Notes: generated from the sequence alone by a model not told the origin. A DNA stretch of 64,000 nucleotides from Cranoglanis bouderius (GCA_023630585.1 CM042542.1:28292632-28356631), one strand, 5' to 3'. Shown: positions 12,138 to 25,102, numbered from the stretch's first letter. Program-made: numbers and translations.

Positions 12138-12185
12138 CTCTTTGCATAAACTTCATGTAATTGTCAATAAAAGCCATTGTGAGTA

Positions 12186-14385
12186 AATCACCTTATATTG
12201 CAGCCTGACCAGTAGTTTGTCAGTTTAAATTATGGGTGTAGAAAGTGATCTAGCCCCAGTTTACATGAGGATGAATGTCTTATCTGTAATCTTCATTTTT
12301 TCTTTTCCAGCAGTTTCAGCATTGGACTTGCTTCCATCCTTTTTGGCCTCTCCTGCACTTGCTGTTTGGAAGTCATTGCTTGCATCTGATTCAGCAACTG
12401 TCATTCTGCATTTCTGTTTGCGTTGCTTTGCTTACATTTTGAACTTTTAGCAATAATAAAAGTTTTCCATTTGGGCTGTAGTTGTATATTCAAGTTTGTT
12501 TTCCCTTGATTTAATGTGCTTGTGTGGATATTTGCTATGTGACAATTATTTATTTCACAGTACTTCATATATGAGTATGCAAAGACTCTGCATGAAAAAG
12601 AACCACTTATAAACATTGTCATATTAATTCAAATTTTTAATCCATTAATATGTAACTGCACAATGGTGGATTCCTTCACTTGCATGAATATGTTCAGTTC
12701 TGCTGAACATTATGGATCTCATTACATATTCAGAAGCAAGCGTGAATAAACTGTCAATGCGAGCATGCTTATTTGGCAGCATTGCTGGCTTGTGATTGAT
12801 CGTCTACAGTCAATCTAGGATGTTATCGGTAGGCCACAGTGGAAGTCTACACTGACTGTAGACTCTCGGCCAATCGGAATTCGTAATTGTCTACAGTCAC
12901 CATAGACTTTGCACAACTGTAGAATCTCAAAATTTGCGCTGTACAGAAGTAAAAATGAATTGTAGCGTGATTAGTCCGGCGTCTACAGCGTCACACACGT
13001 CTGGTTTTTAATTGACAACTGGCGTCCCATTTCTCTGCTTAACGGTGATTTTATAATATTTTAGCTATTATGTTTGCTAAAAGACTAAAATCTGTATTGG
13101 GTTCTCTTAAGACTTTTAAAACAGTTAATTTACTTAATAGTTTTAATTTGTTTTGTTAAAGCTTTCCCGTTTTGTATTGTTTATTTACTGTTACATACGT
13201 CTGTAAATGGCGCTTTGCATGTAATGTCACCTCTTTGTACGTGATGTTGATGTTCTCTGTATTTTGATCTTTGGTTCCGTGGCATTAATTTTAAAAATAA
13301 ATAAATAAATAAAGAGATTGTATGACATCAACTGTAGACAGACACGTTATTTTAGCATTCCTAATTCTACATCGGAGTTTAGACTACTACAAACATCCTG
13401 GATGTTAAACTGTCTAAAGAAATTTACGCGAACATGCACATTTAATAGAGAGCCATCTCTGAGTTAATGAGGTATAACACTCAATCCGGAGTTACTGGTT
13501 AAACAGGCTAAAATAAGATTTTTTTTTGTCAGCGTCTATGAGTATGAATATTCTTAAATGCTGCCCATCATATTTGATGAGCTGCATATATGGACAATAT
13601 TTATCATTAATAATGTATTTAATATATTATTAAAAGCAAGTAACTGTAAAAACATCCTGTATCATATCGCACTTTATCCACTAGGTGGCAGTCTTTTCCA
13701 AGAATTTCTTCAGCTTGGCCCCGAGCTCATTTTTACTCTTTTATTCAAAAAGTTTCTGTTAAATTAATTCAGTCGAACTCTTTAGCCAGTTTTAATAAGG
13801 GTTCCTTTAGAGACCGGAACAGGACAACAGTACAATGGAAGTTAGAATCCATCATGGCGGCGCTCGTTGGTTTCTCTGGAAAAAGGTGGACAGGATTTGG
13901 TTGATAATTCTACGCTCACCTTTTGCACTAAAGGGTATTTAACTGATGCATACAAACATGCATAAAGTAATAACTGTATTGGATCTGAGTATTAGACATC
14001 TATCAATTAATCCCTGAAAAAATGGAGAAAACAATCCTTTTTTTTTTGTTTTTTTGTTTTGTTTTGTTTATTAACACATTTACTTTAACTGTGGTCTTGA
14101 AAGTGTTGTACAGAAAATAGCCCGTGTTTGTGATTAAGTCTTAGCAAAACAACTGCCACTGGCATGTACTGTGTGCCTGTAATAGCACAGCAAATGTTCA
14201 GTTTTTAGACAGTGACTCGTTACACATAGTAAAGTGTTTTGTTTTATTTTTCAGGGCTCGCCAGAGTATGTGAGGTAACTTCAGCCAGAAAAGGTTGACC
14301 AGTGTGTACATCAGCCAGTTGTGCCGAGCACCGGTATCTCGTTGAGCTGGTGCATAACGTTTAGCCATCTTGACTTGCTGAATCA
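12186..14385. other. No recognised gene
   Basis: AT-rich sequence with several blocks built on CTACAGT/ACTGTAGAC near 12800-12960 that may belong to a short palindromic repeat. A motif AATCCATCATGGCGGCGCTCG near 13850 looks like a CpG-containing translation start, but no convincing frame or splice donor follows. A leftward short frame at 14370-14198 begins MAKRYAPAQ and has a hydrophobic segment (NWLMYTLVNLFWLKLP). I do not recognise it. Confidence 0.4.
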
Positions 14386-14754
14386 CGGCGGCATCAGCAA
14401 GATGGCCATCTCGACCTCGACAAAGCCGAAGCCGAGCCGATACAGAGCATCCACTGCCTCACCGTGCTTATCAAAGCCTGCTGCGATCCCTACAGGATTC
14501 CCGAACCTCCGTCCCATCACATTTACCTCCAGTGATGCGGGATCCCGGTAACGACTTCTGGGCACCAGGCCCAGGCTGAGTAAGCGCACAGCTATGAGAT
14601 GAGCTGTCTCTGCTCCCACAAGTCTTTGCAGCATGGGCATGAGGCTCGTAGCATAGAAGCGCTCGTCCCCAGTCGCAGTCAGGTATCCCAGGAATAAGGA
14701 GCTGCCACATCCCAGGATCTTTACAGCGTCCTTCAGCTGTCCCGCCATGACCAT
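14383..14754 (-). CDS. dhodh: Dihydroorotate dehydrogenase, N-terminal fragment
   Basis: DHODH is the mitochondrial inner-membrane flavoenzyme that oxidises dihydroorotate to orotate in pyrimidine synthesis and passes electrons to ubiquinone. The minus-strand frame matches its N-terminus: a short hydrophobic anchor (SSLFLGYL, about residues 18-25), the landmark ATGDERFYA, the helical quinone-channel region, and the start of the barrel with NPVGIAAGFDKHGEAVDALY and GFGFVEV. Translation starts at the ATG at 14754, or at the second ATG two codons on. After FVEV the family continues with GxVTPKPQ, but here the frame reads EMAILLMPP and stops, with no good GT donor at the junction. Either this is the first coding exon with an unusual boundary, or it is a truncated copy. 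I found no later exons, though short exons could be missed. Confidence 0.75.
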   Translation of the reverse strand: MVMAGQLKDAVKILGCGSSLFLGYLTATGDERFYATSLMPMLQRLVGAETAHLIAVRLLSLGLVPRSRYRDPASLEVNVMGRRFGNPVGIAAGFDKHGEAVDALYRLGFGFVEVEMAILLMPP

Positions 14755-14759
14755 TCACG

Positions 14760-15036
14760 TTGTAAACACTGGAGGCGTATCCACGTGATTTGACTCAACT
14801 CTCAACTCTTGCCGCCAGACGTGATGCTGCTTTCTCGAAGTCAAGCCGCTCAATAAAATTCCCCGCGCAGTGTCCACTTATTTATACGCACTCTACAGGA
14901 CCTAGTTGAGAACAGGCGAGGAGGCGGGCCTAAGACCAACGTTCACACAATAGAATCCATTCAAAAAGAAACAGAACGCCACAGCTTTTCATCTGCTAGC
15001 GTCTTCTTCTTCCTCATTTTCTCTACACACACAAAC

Positions 15037-15099
<63 letters not shown>

Positions 15100-15780
15100 A
15101 CTATTATCAGTACAAATGTTTTTTTTCCCCACCAGTAGTAGTAGTAGTAGTAGAACATATTAGTAAATAACTGTGTAAAATGTACATAGTAAAACATACA
15201 GCCAAACACTCATCAGTGTAAGGAGGTTAGTAAAAGCACTCTGTGTTTGTACAACACACACATTCATTTTTCAATCACAAGGTGTTCCTTTTGAGCACCG
15301 TCCGTGGGCTCGAGGACAATATACTAAACTCCTAGGTCCACTACAACTACAGGTCACACATGGCAGCAAAACTTCTGATTAGTAGGCCCAGCATTCAGCT
15401 GATCACCACCAATGTCTGTGTACACTTTTAAGCGAGCCCACATTCTACCACACGAGCAGGTCGCTCACAAATGCCAATAACTAACTAACTAACTTACAAG
15501 CAGCACAGAAAGGGAGGCAAAGACAACTCTCAGGCCTTACTTTATCAGCTCTCTCAAATGCACAGTATTATGGACTCTCTGAGGTATAATGTCTAAATTA
15601 GCTACATTCTCTCAAACATTAGCCTCATTCTTAAACTCCAAGGGTTATTCACAAGGGAAGAGTATGCTCTTCACCGTTTGTAACATACAAGACATCACAC
15701 AAGCGTGTCAAAACAAAGTCAGTGTTTAACTGAACACACTTCGCACTGTCTAATCAAATGCCTTTTCTTTTCTATAAAAG
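14760..15780. other. DHODH upstream region and AT-rich DNA
   Basis: About 150 bases upstream of the DHODH start are CpG-containing and could be its promoter. An (ATT)n microsatellite lies at 15041-15097 and a short (AGT)n at 15133-15151. No gene is supported in the remainder. Confidence 0.4.
15041..15097. repeat. (ATT)n microsatellite
   Basis: About 19 uninterrupted trinucleotide units. Confidence 0.95.
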
Positions 15781-15799
15781 TTGCCGAGTCCCTTCCCGC

Positions 15800-18700
15800 C
15801 CTTGCGTTTTTAAATCAAGCTTTATTCGGTTTTTCAAAACTCATTACAAACACTTATTTGCATTTATATGATACATTACAATTCATCATTTACATTCACA
15901 AAATGCGTATGTAAATTGACATATTTAAGAAGGTAAAAGCGTAAAGCATACACATTCACACATCTACATACACATCAATTCACAGCACATTTACACTGCA
16001 CACCTCTTCAGGTGTTTAAATTACATGAATTTCACATGTTTAAAATGTCCCATGGGTGTTTATTTTTTGTCTTTTTGTCAGTTGTCCTTTGTCGTTTCAA
16101 TTCTCTTATAATCTGTTTAAAAACAACCTCAGCAGAGAGATGGGATTGTTGTGTAATGATTTTACATATTTATACATATACGTTTTCCAGATTTGACTAT
16201 TTACTGTGCAAATTACTAGCCAAAGAAAATGTTTCACTTTCTTTGGTAAACTTTCTTTAGTAAAGTTGGTAAACTAACTTTAGTACCCCAGATAAAACGC
16301 ACACACATTTTGTTTAGAGTGATTACACTTTTCTCGCCTGGGGGAAAAACGGTGGCTAAGAATAATAATTTGGATAAAACAAACAAAAAAAATCTTTATT
16401 ATTTGTATTCTGGTTTTATAGTTAAAAGCTTTCCACGTTTCAATTTCTAATTTCATTACTTGTTCTTTCCGTGCCCAATTACATTCATAACACTTGTTAT
16501 TTGTTATACTTATCCCTAAAATGTTTATTTCCCCTTTCCACTCTATATTTAATGGCGGAGCGGTGCTACAGCCCATCCATACTGCTTCTGTTTTAGCCGG
16601 GTTTCATTTAGCTCCAGAGATTTTTTCATCATTTCTTTTTAGGTCTTTTATAAAAACAGTTATATCGTCTGCATATCGTCTGTGCAGATCTTCATTTCTT
16701 TATTAGACTCAATTCGTGGCTCTTGTAATCTGGGGTCGGGTTTAATTTTGTGTAAAAGAGGACTGATTGTAAGTACATTTAACACCGCGCTCAATGGGCA
16801 ACCTTGTTTAACACCTCTCTGTATCTCAAACTCATCAGTCAGCTGACCATTTCCATTCATGTGCACTTTTGATTCTGCATATAATAGCTTTACCATCGCG
16901 ATGAAGCCTTCCGGAAAGCCGAAATGCCTCATTGCGCACCATAAGTATTCTCGAGAAATAAAATCAAAAGCTTTGTTTTGATCCAGGCCAACGATAAAAA
17001 ACACTCTGTCAGACACATTTGCGTTTAGGTCTCTTATACAACCCAGATTATCCCACATATATCTTCCTTTTACAGCGCAAGTTTGCTCTATTTCTATGAG
17101 TTTATCCACTGTCTCATTCACACGGTTTGCAATGAGTTTAGCGAGGATTTTATAGTCAGTGTTCATTAGGCTTATTTGCGTCCAATTATCCAGATCGGAC
17201 TCCTCGCCTTTCTTATAGATTAGAGAAATAATACAGTGATAAAATGATTTAGTTAACGTACCTGATTGTATACCTTCATTATATAAAGTGACTAGTAGGT
17301 CTACTATTTCATTAATACAAAGTTTCCACAGTTCTGCAGGTAGCCCATCGGGTCCTGGGCTTTCCCCATCATTCATTTGTGACTCCGCAGTTATTATTTC
17401 ATCAGCACTAATCGGGTTACCCAGTCATTTAGTGTTGGGGTCATTTAGTGTCGGGAAAGTCTCTAAAAAACTGCTTATTTTTTCTCATCTATATTTATTT
17501 TTGACGATACTTCCTGACATTTTTTCATAATGAAATCTCTTTTATCTTTCTCATTCTCTATAATCATACCTGAATTATCTTTAATACGTTTAATATACTC
17601 GTCCTCTTTACGGCTTTTTAACAGTTTAATAACTTTTTGAATATTTACTACATGTTTTGTGTCAAGTCCTACCTGTATCTGGGCATTTTTCATCATTTAT
17701 TTGAGTCATCTCTGATTTAATTTGTTGTAAATTATCTTCCTCATCCGCGTCCCTTTTCTGTTTGGTTTGGATCTCAATATATTGTGCAACAAGGCTGTTA
17801 TAATGCTCATTTTTTAACTGGTTTAATTGTTTACATTTCCCCTTAAGATATGATGTTATCTGTGCTTTAAATATATGCCACATTTGGCTATCTGAATTTG
17901 TTAAAACTTTCAGATCTTTAATTCGTTTAATTTCATTTATTAATTCATGGATCACTCGGCTATCTTTTAAACATGTTATATTTAACTTCCAATAGCCTCT
18001 TATTTTATTTTCATTTCAATTGAATTGAACAGAAACTGCTAAATGCTCAGACTCTACGAGATATTCCGTTTTATAATATAAAACTCTGATTGTTTTCCAC
18101 ACATATTCTGTCTATTCTCGTTCTAGAGTTGCTGTCAAAACGGGTAAAACCATAATCATCAGGATATTTTTCCCTAAATGTATCTGTGAGTTCACGTTTG
18201 ACAGTCGTTATTTAACAGTTTCCCTTCTCGAGAAATCATTGCATTTATATTTGGAATTTTATCTTTTACATGAGTTGTCGTATTAAAATCTCCACATAAT
18301 ACAGTACAAAAGCCCACACACAATAGCTCATATAACTTATGAAATGTTATCTGGTGGGGTATACACATTAACTATTCTTAGTTTTTGATGTTTATAATGA
18401 CAGTCTACCATCAGTACACGTCCAGGCATTATTTCTCTTGTCATAATAATTTCAACAGAATTTAAAAAAATATCGTCTCCAATAGAGATCACAGCATGTC
18501 CACTCGTCCATAGTTTCTTCACACCGTCCAAATCAGCTTTGGTCATCAGTTTTAATTCTTGTGCACACATAATATCACATTTTTTTCTATTAATACAGAT
18601 ATTTTCTTATTTCTGTTGTTTTCTGACTGAATTCCTCGAACGTTTATAGTTGTGATGTTAAGGGACATTTTAATGTTTAGGAGACATAAAAGGAGAATGA

Positions 18701-19640
18701 TTAAACGTTCATTCCTTAGTGTTTTTTGCATTATCTGCAGTAGTAGTAATTATCTTTTGTGTTCTTTTGTTTGTAATATTTTTCATTTGAACATCTTTAA
18801 TGTCGGAGAGAACGAGAGTGGTTTGACCTGCACCATTAGCGTCTCTCCGATTCGCCCTGCTTGTTCCAGCCGAGAGTGTAGACTCCTCCGTGGCTTGCTG
18901 ACTCCCTGCAGTAGCCGAGCCGCTCCGCTTTTTTCCCTTCCGGAATTGCCGACTCTTTCGGTGCTTGTTCATTCTCTTCAGGAGACGAATAATCCTCCTC
19001 ACTCGTAGAATCGTCGGTATCATCACTGTATGTATGTGATGATCTAGAGTTTTCCTCACTTGTGTTTTGGTGATTTTCCTCCCATTCAGCGTTCTCTCTG
19101 TTTTCCCAGTTTAAAGTTTCTTTATCACTTGTGACTATTCCGACACTGTTTAGGTTTGTATTTGGTGACTTTATTGGTTTAAATCGTCGTTATGTTGTCT
19201 TGTTATTTTAACTTTATTATGTAAGACTTTGGACACTGGAAATAAAGGTGTCCTTGTTCCTGGCAGATATTACATACTCCGGTATTACTGCATTATTTCC
19301 CATTATGGCCGAAATCACCACATTTCCAGCATTTTGTCTTGTCACAGACCACCAAGCTAAAGACTGAGTTATTGCAAATAAAACAACGGTGTACCTGCCC
19401 GGGATATGAAATTGTCCCATTGTATGGTCCCATTGTTATTGAGTTTGGGCTCTGAATCAGAGATCCATCAGGGTTCTTCCTAAGCTTTATTTTGTAACGT
19501 CTGACTCCATACCAGAAGCCAAACTGGTCCACTGGTTTATATACAGGTTGTAGAATCTCACAAAAATGCAGAAGGTACTGCTCTACGTCTGTGTCTGCTA
19601 TTCATCCTGTCCAAAACTTCACCACAATGTATTTTATATC
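15800..19640 (-). pseudogene. Decayed L1/Tx1-like LINE
   Basis: Leftward pieces occur in family order. ORF1-like fragments at 19532-19217 include a CCHC-type CWKCGDFGH cluster. Next comes a Lys/Arg/Ser-rich piece at 19059-18709. An endonuclease remnant at 18570-18337 has NVYTPPDN. A linker lies at 17955-17475. Reverse transcriptase at 17376-16660 has SPGPDGLPAELW, DQNKAFDFISREYLW and GVKQGCPLSAVL. The YADD active-site box is altered to CTDD. A C-terminal piece follows at 16576-16280. Many stops and frameshifts separate the parts. The AT-rich tail to about 15800 probably holds the 3' end; that boundary is a guess. Confidence 0.75.
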
Positions 19641-20756
19641 TTGTGGAGCTGATGTAGTGATCTCCCATTTTCTCCAAAGCATACTTCCTGTATTACCAAC
19701 ACATTCTCACTCCTAATTCGGTACACATGGGTGCTTGGTCAGGACCCCTTGACGTCACTTTTTAACACATTGCGTACCCCTTTGGCGTCGTTTTACACCG
19801 TGCAGGGTAGTCCGATAGACTTCTAATGATCGCTGACTGCACCGTCTAGAAGAAAAAGTGAGCGGATCGATCCGGTTTGTTTAACTGGAAGTGATGTTTT
19901 CCAGACCCAGAATATATCAAACTCCTGTATTATAGACTACAGGAGAGTTTGCTGTGTTTTGGTCACTGCTGTTTTTTTTTTTTTTTTTTAATAGACATTT
20001 AAGCAAAGTACAGTGTTCATAAAGCTGAGTAAACTCATCACTGAGAAGGTGGTTATAATCTATAAGATCAGGAATAAGATGAATTTTGCTGCATGTTGTT
20101 AGCATCTCCCTCTCACTTCCGCATTCCACTGAGCGCATTCCAGCGCTATTCATAAAAACCCTCCGGACTCATTCACGTACTCTGGTTTTGTTTACTTTGT
20201 CATGTGCTCTTTTGTTTTTGTTGTACGTCATGTCTCTGCCCCTGCTTCCTTACTGGTCCGTTGGTTTTGTGTTCTGTCATTGGTTCTCCCGTTATTGTCT
20301 GATTATAATTTCCAGGTGTGGTGTGTCTGATCTTGTTTGCTTTGAATGACCTCTGTTATTTAAGCCCCTGTCTGTGTCCGCTTCGTGGTGGAGTATTAAC
20401 CGTATGTAACGAAATGTAACTAAAAGTAGCGGCGAAGCAAAGATCAAGAATTGTAGATCTTTCTATGTTTTTTGTTTGCCAGGTGTTCCCTGGTTCCTGG
20501 ATTATAGCCTCGTGACTTCTTGGAAGATTCCTCCGTGTCTTTGTTTTCCTCGCGCTGACCTAGCCTTTGGATTATTGTCTCGTGACTTCCTGGATTTTTG
20601 CCCTGTGGGTGTTTGGATTATTGCCTAGCCTTTTGGAATTACTGCCCTGTCTTTCTTTGGAATTTTGCCTTGTTTATTTGTGTGTTTTTTTTTTAGACTG
20701 TCCCGTTATTTTTGAATGTTCTGTTTCCTTTTTATGTTCCTAATAAACTGACAACT
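19641..20756. other. Unclassified repeat-like noncoding DNA
   Basis: No gene seen. The stretch 20380-20800 has repeated CTCGTGACTTC/TTGCC blocks, an AATAAAC at about 20740 and a terminal TGCGAGTGCGTTCTGCTTCC...GTTGTAACA. This resembles the end of an LTR, but I cannot define the other boundary. Confidence 0.4.
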
Positions 20757-21180
20757 TTCCCCTGCGAGTGCGTTCTGCTTCCCTCCTTCCAGTGTTGTAA
20801 CACGTGTGTAAATGTTCATGAAATCTGACAGATTGATCAATAAGGGAATCCAACCCTAACTTCAGTCTGCTGGCAAAAACAAGAGAAACCAATTTGGCAT
20901 CACAGTTAAATAAAGTTATGGGTCTCCACCCGTCTAGAGATAAAGTGTTTGGGTTGGGTATTAAGGTAATTACCCCCTGTCTGAGAGAGGGAGGTAATAC
21001 CCCTTTCCTTATGGATTCATTAAACATAGATCAAATAAATGGGCAGAGGGCATCTCTGAAAGTCTTCTAAAATTCATTCATAAGCCCATCATTACCAGGA
21101 GATTTGTTGTCCTTGAGTTTCTTAATATTATCAATCATTTCTTTAATACTAAGCTCTTTCTCACATGTTACTAAACTCAT
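20757..21180 (-). pseudogene. LINE reverse transcriptase fragment
   Basis: The leftward frame 21027-20740 contains GVLPPSLRQGVITLIPNPN and DGWRPITLFNCDAKL, the finger region of L1-type reverse transcriptases. Just upstream, in another frame (about 21130-21060), the decayed sequence matches the NKSPGNDGL segment that precedes it in the family. Both ends are cut off and the palm is missing. It is separate from the LINE at 15.8-19.6 kb because it repeats part of the same domain. Confidence 0.7.
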
Positions 21181-23889
21181 CACTAACATTTATTTATTAT
21201 CCAGATTTTTAAAAAGGTTTCCATTAATGAGTTCTGTAGTCCAGAGCTAGAATACAAAGACTGATAAAAATCTGATAAATGTTTTGAGATGGTCAGTAAA
21301 TCATCTGTGACGGTGTTATGTGTAATTTATTAATCGATTATCGCTGCCTTTCCCCTAAAGAATAGAAATACCTTGTGTTTTTTTCACCGTGTTCAGGCCA
21401 GTTTCTTCTGGAGTGGATGAAGCACCTCTTACCTTTTCCTTATAGTGTTTATTTAATCCCCTTGTAATTTTAATAAAGATGATGGTTTGCTCTTTGACGG
21501 TGAGAGTAGTGCACAACATGTTAATTCCAGAAAAATCCTCTTACCATGCTAACATTGGCTAGTTAGCCTTAGACTAGACTTAGCACAAGCTAGCTATATA
21601 GCTAAGAACAATCACCAAATCAGCACATAGTTTTCAACAGAACTTCAGAAACACTAAAACACTCCTCACACTTGAATGTTGGTGAGTGATATGTTTTTAT
21701 TAAACACACACCTCATATCATTTAGTTGGTGATTAGTACAGACAGATAATTCCTGTCTTTTCAGCTCAAGTGTAACAAAACCTAATCTAGCCTACTTAAA
21801 CCCGGCCAGATCGCTAATTTAGCCAGTTAGCTCCCATTCTTGCTAAGCTAACAGGAAAATGTTTTTAGTAAACTCTGATAATCAGATGATCTCATATGGA
21901 ATTATAAATGTTTTTTAGAAATAGCTAGTCAACATGTTCGACCGCTAGTCTTTTGAGTCTGCTAATCTTTACACCTTAATGTTCTGTTATTTCTGGCATC
22001 CATTTTCTGTTCTTCAGCATTTTTCTGGTTTAAATGTGTAATTCTGTTTTACGTTTATTACAACAAATATTATTTATATAATTATGAATTTTTACACAGA
22101 ACCAAAAAAATAAATCTTTTTAACAAATTGTTGTTAAAGATGTTCTTCAGTCGTGTGTCTCTATATAAACAATATTCTAAACATTGCCATGTGACTGTTG
22201 TTGGGTAAAGAAATTGTACTGAAATTTAGCTACATTTTAAATAAAAAAATATTCAATGTGGGCCACTTTGCTCTTGGCATGAACATTACTTAAGTATTTG
22301 ATTACAGGCCTTTAGAGTTTGGACAATATAATTATAATCATCAACTGAAGAAGCGGTTTAAAGTGAGCTCAATTATATCTACATCTGATCAGTGTATATT
22401 TCTTATCTATGCTAATGAGAGGTCTGAGGTAGTTTCTGCTGAACGAGTTCACATTAGTTTGGCCAGTTTTACTTCATTAGTCAACACAACAGAGCAGCTT
22501 GTTCAGCAAAGTAAGATTTAGTCACTAGCAGAATGGAGCAGTAAAAAGTCGAGTGCTGTTGTAATCAGATATTTAAGTTTGAATTAAGAAGACGATGTGT
22601 TTTTTACAGTGTAATGAACTCCAGCACTTACTGCATTTCGAGTACAGAAGTTCTCCATAATTAACCAGAAGAAATAGGAATACTGTTGCTCAGGTTCAGC
22701 CACGTGTAGCAAACACTTCACATATTTATTGACAAGACACGTATTTATCACACTGCAGGATGTCGGACTCCCCTGGAGTCAAACCGAGGAAGAACAGAGG
22801 AACAAATGTTGTTCATCATGACTGTAACTAGCTAAAAGTACAGTGAGGTCTGGAGCTCAGGAGTTTCAGTGTGTTCTGCCTGTCCAGCATGAATGATGAT
22901 CAACTCCTTCTTCAGGATGAGGTATAAACACCTCAGCACAGTTTCTCATCATGAGCACCACCATCATCTTCACTAAGCTTCTGGAAGTCTCCAGAACAGC
23001 AGCAGTTTATACGGTTCTGCTTATTTATATGCTTAAAGTTATTTTAAATGAATCAAAAGACATTTTTTTATATTCACTATTCATTTTTATAAAGGTGAGA
23101 ATTTATCAGCCGTTTCCTCTCTCTCCTGTCTCTATAATAAAAACATGTGAATAACTGACCTAAAAAACTGCACTGTAAAATTGTCCAACTGTAAAAGTGT
23201 ATTGTGGTCCTGAACACACAGCACAGCTACAGTAACGGTCTAACACTGCACTTCTACTGAGTCACAAATAAAACACTCAGCAATCTCACTTCATTCACAT
23301 TCTCTTTTAGTTTTACTCTTTATTTATTTGTGTTTCCAGCACCCAAGCTCACTTTATTTCAACTTATGTGTATTACATTTCAGAAATTCTGTAATAATGT
23401 CTTTAGTAAATATTAAACTTTACCTGATAACGATAATAATTTACCTCCTAACTACAGAAACAGTAAATAAACTTATCAGTGTTAATAAACAGAAATGAGG
23501 CTCGATGTCCCACAGTAAACACTATGGAGTCTCATCAGGATAAATACATTAAAAACACCTTTCTTTTCTGTTTATATATTGTATATTTGATGTTAAAAAT
23601 TGCTTCGTCACCATCTTTTCTACGAGTGTATTTTTGTTCAGACATTTTGAGGGTGTGTGAGACTGAATATAAAAAACAGGATTGAACAATATTGTGTTGA
23701 AAGGTTTTTACAGTGCAGTCCTCAAACACCTGAACTGTTGTGTTTCACTCACAGTCACTGTTTATTTTCTACTACACACAGTGTAAATGACATTTATACA
23801 ACATTTATACACAACTGTATTAAAGGACAGGAATACATACAGTGCATGGACTTAAAGCCTTTCACTTACTGTTTAAAAAATCTTAAAGA

Positions 23890-23956
<67 letters not shown>

Positions 23957-24463
23957 AACAAGATGAAATCAATATTACAATCAATCATCTGTGGAGAAAC
24001 GAATGTTTCACTGCCGTGTTCCAACAAACTGAAAGAAACCATGTTGATCAGAAACACAGTCTGAATAAAGAGATAAAAATGTGGAGGTAATAATAATGTG
24101 TAAACAGCTCCAACACATGGATGTGTATTTGTGTAATCAGTGTGATGATGTGATGATATCTCTGTGTTGTGTGTAGACGCTGAAGGATTTGACTTTGGAT
24201 TGTAAAAGATGTTATTAAAGCCTGAAGTAACTTGTAGCTGAGTGGATAAAAGGATGTGATCAGTCACGGTTATTGTTATGGAACTTCTACATCTGAATAT
24301 GAATGATTCAGCTCCCAAACTGCTGGAAATGTGGGACGGGTTCTAACACTTCACCTAAACTGCTTTATCCTGGAGAAGAGGTTTGAGGTGAGACTCCTGT
24401 CATACACCAGTCCTGCTGAGTTTATTATTCTTAATGCTGTAAGACAGAGAAGAGCATCAGTGT

Positions 24464-24511
<48 letters not shown>

Positions 24512-24565
24512 TATTCAGTATGATACAGTAGAGTAGAGTAAAGAGACAGTAAGTCAGTAACTCAC
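21181..24565. other. No recognised gene; (TA)n and (AC)n runs
   Basis: AT-rich sequence with (TA)n at 23890-23950 and (AC)n at 24467-24508. The left part (21181-21500) may be more LINE relic. The right part lies downstream of the leftward NLR exons and could hold their last exons or 3' untranslated region, but no domain can be read. Confidence 0.35.
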
Positions 24566-24742
24566 TGTAGTGTCTCCAGTTTACAGTGTGGATCCTTCAG
24601 TAGATCAGAGAGCAGCTTCACTCCTGATTCTCCTGGATTATTAAAGTTCAGATCCAGTTCTCTCAGGTGTGATGAGGAGTTTGACCTCAGAGCTGAAGCC
24701 AGAGCAGCACAACCTTCATCTGTAATCCTGCAGAAACTCATC
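24566..24742 (-). CDS. NLR-family leucine-rich-repeat exon
   Basis: A 177-base exon on the minus strand, bounded by a polypyrimidine tract with CAG before 24742 and GTGAGT after 24566. It encodes one double leucine-rich repeat of the fish NLR/NLRP type, starting MSFCRITDEGCAALASAL and containing the LRELDLNFNNPGESGVKLL consensus. Such exons encode the ribonuclease-inhibitor-like LRR region of cytosolic innate immune receptors. It is in frame with, and follows, the exon at 24929-25102. No NACHT or FISNA exon is in the window, so this is either part of a larger gene or a leftover piece. Confidence 0.8.
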
Positions 24743-24890
24743 CTGCAAGAAAGAAAACCTTCTCACACTTAACACACTCAGTTTTATCTCTGAAAACATC
24801 AACTACACAAAATCTTTATATACAGAACATTTACTCTCCATCTCACACACACAACAATGACAATATATATCACTACAATTACAATCACCA

Positions 24891-24928
<38 letters not shown>

Positions 24929-25102
24929 CTCAGTGTCTCCAGTGTACAGTGTGGATTCTCCAGTCCAGCAGAGAGCAGCTTCACTCCTGAATCCTGCAGG
25001 TTATTGTTCCTCAGGTCCAGTTCTCTCAGTCTGGAGGAGTTTGAGCTGAGAACTGAGGACAGAACTCTACAGCTTTCCTCTGTCAGATCACACTCACACA
25101 GA
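24929..25102 (-). CDS. NLR-family leucine-rich-repeat exon
   Basis: A 174-base exon (58 codons, the usual size for these repeats) with a TTCTCTTCCAG acceptor and a GTACAC donor. It encodes CECDLTEESCRVLSSVL and then RLRELDLRNNNLQDSGVKLL, the classic pair of LRR units in teleost NLR genes. The donor runs straight into a (TG)n microsatellite (24894-24926), so the intron starts with a microsatellite. Exons of identical phase in tandem allow repeat number to change by exon duplication. Confidence 0.85.

Larger units (their letters stand above)
9061..12185 (+). mobile_element. Tc1 element carrying a second Tc1 insertion, right end truncated
   Basis: The left end CAGCCGTGGCCAAAAGTTTTGAG follows a TA. 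The sequence runs to 9150, is broken by an inserted Tc1 (9151-10838), and resumes at 10841 with the Tc1 leader and a rightward transposase gene at 11121-12137. The matching right inverted repeat, expected to contain CAAAACTTTTGGCCACGGCTG, is not found. Similarity stops near 12185, so the right end is lost. Confidence 0.8.

Noticed and set aside
13852..13900. ATGGCGGCGCTCG as the start of a rightward gene
   Set aside because: The frame is short and no convincing donor or conserved segment follows; kept only as a note.
14321..14551. Rightward frame opposite the DHODH fragment
   Set aside because: Antisense shadow of a clear DHODH match.
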